Assembly: GCA_934098745.1 (NCBI GenBank)
Contig: CAKOPG010000001.1
Coordinates: 70,571-134,570, forward strand
Length of the DNA stretch: 64,000 nucleotides
Direction: 5' to 3'
Source of the DNA: an uncultured Bacilli bacterium
GTDB lineage: Bacteria; Bacillota_I; Bacilli_A; RF39; UBA660
Shown here: in pieces, positions 62,266 to 64,000 of the stretch
Position numbering within the stretch: position 1 is the first letter of the stretch
Layout of the letters: each line of letters begins with the position of its first letter
The notes under the pieces: generated by a model
Seen by the model: the letters and a program-made list of their open reading frames with translations, nothing else
Told to the model about the DNA's origin: nothing
Database searches by the model: none
Made by a program: the position numbers and the translations under genes

Positions 62266-63675
62266 ATGTCGAATGAAACTTTGAGACAGAATTTTATTGG
62301 AGAAATAACACCTATTGTTCAAAAATATGCAGAAGAGTATGGATATAGTCAGGAAGTAGTTCCAGCAATAGTAGCACAAGCTTGTTTAGAAAGTGGTTAT
62401 GGTACTAGTAATATTGCAAGTAAAGCTAATAACTTTTTTGGAATTAAACATGGAGATAAAACTTATTATAACGGAATGGCCTATGATAGTGTAAGTGGTC
62501 AAACGTATAAAACGGATGAAATTTCAATATATCCGGATAGTAAATATTGGAGATCATATAGTAGTATGGATGATTCAGTAAAAGGATATTTTGAATTTTT
62601 AGATCAAGATAATGTCAAACAATATTATAGTGAAAAGCTAAGACCATGTGCAACAGCTGAATCTTATGTTGATACGATAGCTAGAGGGGGATATTGTGGA
62701 AGTAGTACTTCAAGTGAGTATGCGAATAAGATAAAAGGGGTAATGAATGAAAATAATATAGTAGAGTATTGTAATAATAATAGTAATGCTAGTGTTAGTA
62801 CTACTTCTTTAGAAATAGATGAAGCTTTAAATATTGATTTTGGATTGCTTCAGGAAAATAATTTAAAACTAAAAGAAATGGCAACTAAATTACAAAATAG
62901 TTATTTATCTAATAATGCTGAATTTTTAAGTAATTATATTACTAATTTAACTAATTTAATTAATGCTACAACTTTTTTAGGAGGAATAAGTAATAATAGT
63001 TATCAAAGTACAGTAAGTTCTCTTTTTAAGGAAGATGATTTAATTATGGAATATTTTAAAGTAACTTCTTCACTTTTAGAAAAAGTTACTAAAGAGATAG
63101 AAAATGTAATTAATACATCGAATGGTATTATAGAGATGGATAATAAATTAGGAGAACAGGCGCAAAATTTAGTTTCACAAACTAGTATTTCCGGAGGTGG
63201 TTCTTCTTTAGGAGTTGGCGGATTTATTCCAACACCAATAAATAATGTTTTGAAGGAAGAAGATAGTGTAATAGATAATCCTGAAACAACACCAATTACT
63301 AATGATGATGATGTCCAAGAAGATATATCATCAACAGTGAGTACGGATAATAATGTAAGTTCTTCCGTAACCGATATGGGTAATAAGGTGGATTTTTCTA
63401 ATGATATAGATTTAGAAGAAGTAACAAATGGGGTAACTGATAAGGTATCAAATGCTTATATAAATAATTTTTCTCCTTCTAAGAAAGATAATGTATCTGG
63501 TAATAGTTCTACAATAGCAAATAATAATAATTATACTTCAACAGTATCTGATAAAGATAATGGCGTTAGTCCGTTAGGAATAGCTCTTGGAGCAGTAGCT
63601 TTAGGAGGCGTAGGATATGCGGGTAAGAAGACATATGATAAGATTAAGAAAGATAAGGAAGATGAAGAAGAATAA
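62266..63675 (+). CDS. GH73 glucosaminidase-domain protein with C-terminal membrane helix and no signal peptide
   Basis: 469 residues. N-terminal ~160 residues are a FlgJ/LytD-type glucosaminidase: AQACLESGYGTSN with catalytic Glu42, NNFFGIKHGDK, SMDDSVKGYFEFL, and YVDTIARGGYC. Then a long helical segment (~185-310), a Ser/Thr/Asn-rich acidic linker and a single C-terminal membrane helix (SPLGIALGAVALGGVGYAG) with a highly charged tail. No N-terminal signal peptide is seen, nor an in-frame upstream extension, so how the hydrolase reaches the wall is unclear. RBS GGAAGTGAT. Confidence 0.8.
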   Translation: MSNETLRQNFIGEITPIVQKYAEEYGYSQEVVPAIVAQACLESGYGTSNIASKANNFFGIKHGDKTYYNGMAYDSVSGQTYKTDEISIYPDSKYWRSYSSMDDSVKGYFEFLDQDNVKQYYSEKLRPCATAESYVDTIARGGYCGSSTSSEYANKIKGVMNENNIVEYCNNNSNASVSTTSLEIDEALNIDFGLLQENNLKLKEMATKLQNSYLSNNAEFLSNYITNLTNLINATTFLGGISNNSYQSTVSSLFKEDDLIMEYFKVTSSLLEKVTKEIENVINTSNGIIEMDNKLGEQAQNLVSQTSISGGGSSLGVGGFIPTPINNVLKEEDSVIDNPETTPITNDDDVQEDISSTVSTDNNVSSSVTDMGNKVDFSNDIDLEEVTNGVTDKVSNAYINNFSPSKKDNVSGNSSTIANNNNYTSTVSDKDNGVSPLGIALGAVALGGVGYAGKKTYDKIKKDKEDEEE

Positions 63676-63767
63676 AGTATCTTAAATTTCGTGAAAAAAT
63701 TAAATATTTTCTAGTATTTTAAGTGATTTTATGTTATTATATTAACAAAGGAAAGGGATAGTTTTTT

Positions 63768-64000
63768 ATGGAGACAATTTTGTTAAATGCAGAAGAAAAG
63801 ATGGATAGTACAATTAATTCATTGGAATATAAATTTACTAATGTTAGAGCTGGAAGAGCTAATCCAAGTATGTTAGATGGAATTACGGTAGATTATTATG
63901 GAGCAGAGACTCCTTTGAAACAATTAGCTAATATAAGTGTTCCAGAAGCAAGACAACTTATGATTAAACCATTTGATAGAGGAATACTTGGAGGAATAGA
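63768..64000 (+). CDS. frr: Ribosome recycling factor, 3'-truncated by the window end
   Basis: The first 77 codons are present. NVRAGRANPSMLDGITVDYYG and the block TPLKQLANISVPEARQLMI are diagnostic of RRF, which with EF-G splits post-termination ribosomes. Start ATG 63768, with GGAAAGGGAT upstream and -10 TTATTATAT before it. Confidence 0.95.
   Translation, partial: METILLNAEEKMDSTINSLEYKFTNVRAGRANPSMLDGITVDYYGAETPLKQLANISVPEARQLMIKPFDRGILGGI

Noticed and set aside
1..64000. tRNA or rRNA genes, insertion sequences, prophage
   Set aside because: Looked for and not seen: no cloverleaf-like or rRNA-like stretches recognised, and no transposase, integrase or phage structural genes.

Overview
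The window comes from a very AT-rich, low-GC Gram-positive bacterium (Bacillota). It has PolC, T-box leaders, AspRS with GatCAB, LexA, a D-Ala ligase-like enzyme, PBP5, sortases with LPxTG pilins, and SipW-type (camelysin/TasA-like) surface proteins. The gene content looks like an uncultured gut member of the Bacilli/Erysipelotrichia side of the phylum; this placement is an inference. Almost every gene ends in TAA or TAG. By eye, only one intact gene of about 55 ends in TGA.

Layout. 1-4.2 kb: PBP5-type carboxypeptidase, a DUF4358-like protein, and an MBOAT/DHHW pair for O-acetylation of an extracellular polymer. 4.4-7.8 kb: a lipoprotein, a DUF2798 membrane protein and four GNAT acetyltransferases, the last broken by an in-frame TGA. 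7.9-13.1 kb: GT2/GtrA pair, a phosphatase, an unrecognised gene, a decayed gene with a HELTH motif, a GT-C-like membrane protein and DUF378. 13.2-14.9 kb: a GerS/LolA-like lipoprotein and a frameshifted DUF11-type gene. 15-20.2 kb: T-box-controlled aspS2-gatC-gatA-gatB. 20.3-21.4 kb: a ~570-nt structured RNA followed by a four-TM protein, which I read as OLE RNA and OapA. 21.5-29.8 kb: a prion-like membrane protein, polA, mutM, DUF1697, scpAB, pdp. 30-44.4 kb: two copies of a module (adenylate-forming enzyme plus membrane sensor-kinase-like protein with a receiver) bracketing polC and two SipW-type proteins. 44.4-50.6 kb: a second aspS with its own very short T-box, a TtcA-like protein, a Ddl-like ligase, ruvA-HAD-ruvB. 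50.6-51.3 kb: lexA on the minus strand. 51.6-59.1 kb: a sortase pilus locus. 59.2-64 kb: a small putative SOS membrane protein, a TIGR01212 radical SAM protein, mtaB, a GH73 protein and the start of frr.

How parts work together. The two AspRS enzymes appear to divide the work. aspS2 carries the His typical of non-discriminating AspRS, sits with gatCAB and has an AAC (Asn) T-box; it should make Asp-tRNA(Asn) for amidation. aspS1 carries the Leu typical of discriminating enzymes and has a GAC (Asp) in its leader hairpin. lexA and the 46-residue membrane protein 8 kb away share an identical 14-bp operator-like sequence, suggesting an SOS-induced division inhibitor. The pilus locus has a vWA tip protein (LPATG), a major pilin (LPSTG), a class C sortase, then a third pilin with a LIKTG signal overlapping its own second sortase. 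The two kinase-like genes share about 830 bp that look identical, a sign of recent gene conversion, and both have Gln where the phospho-accepting His should be.
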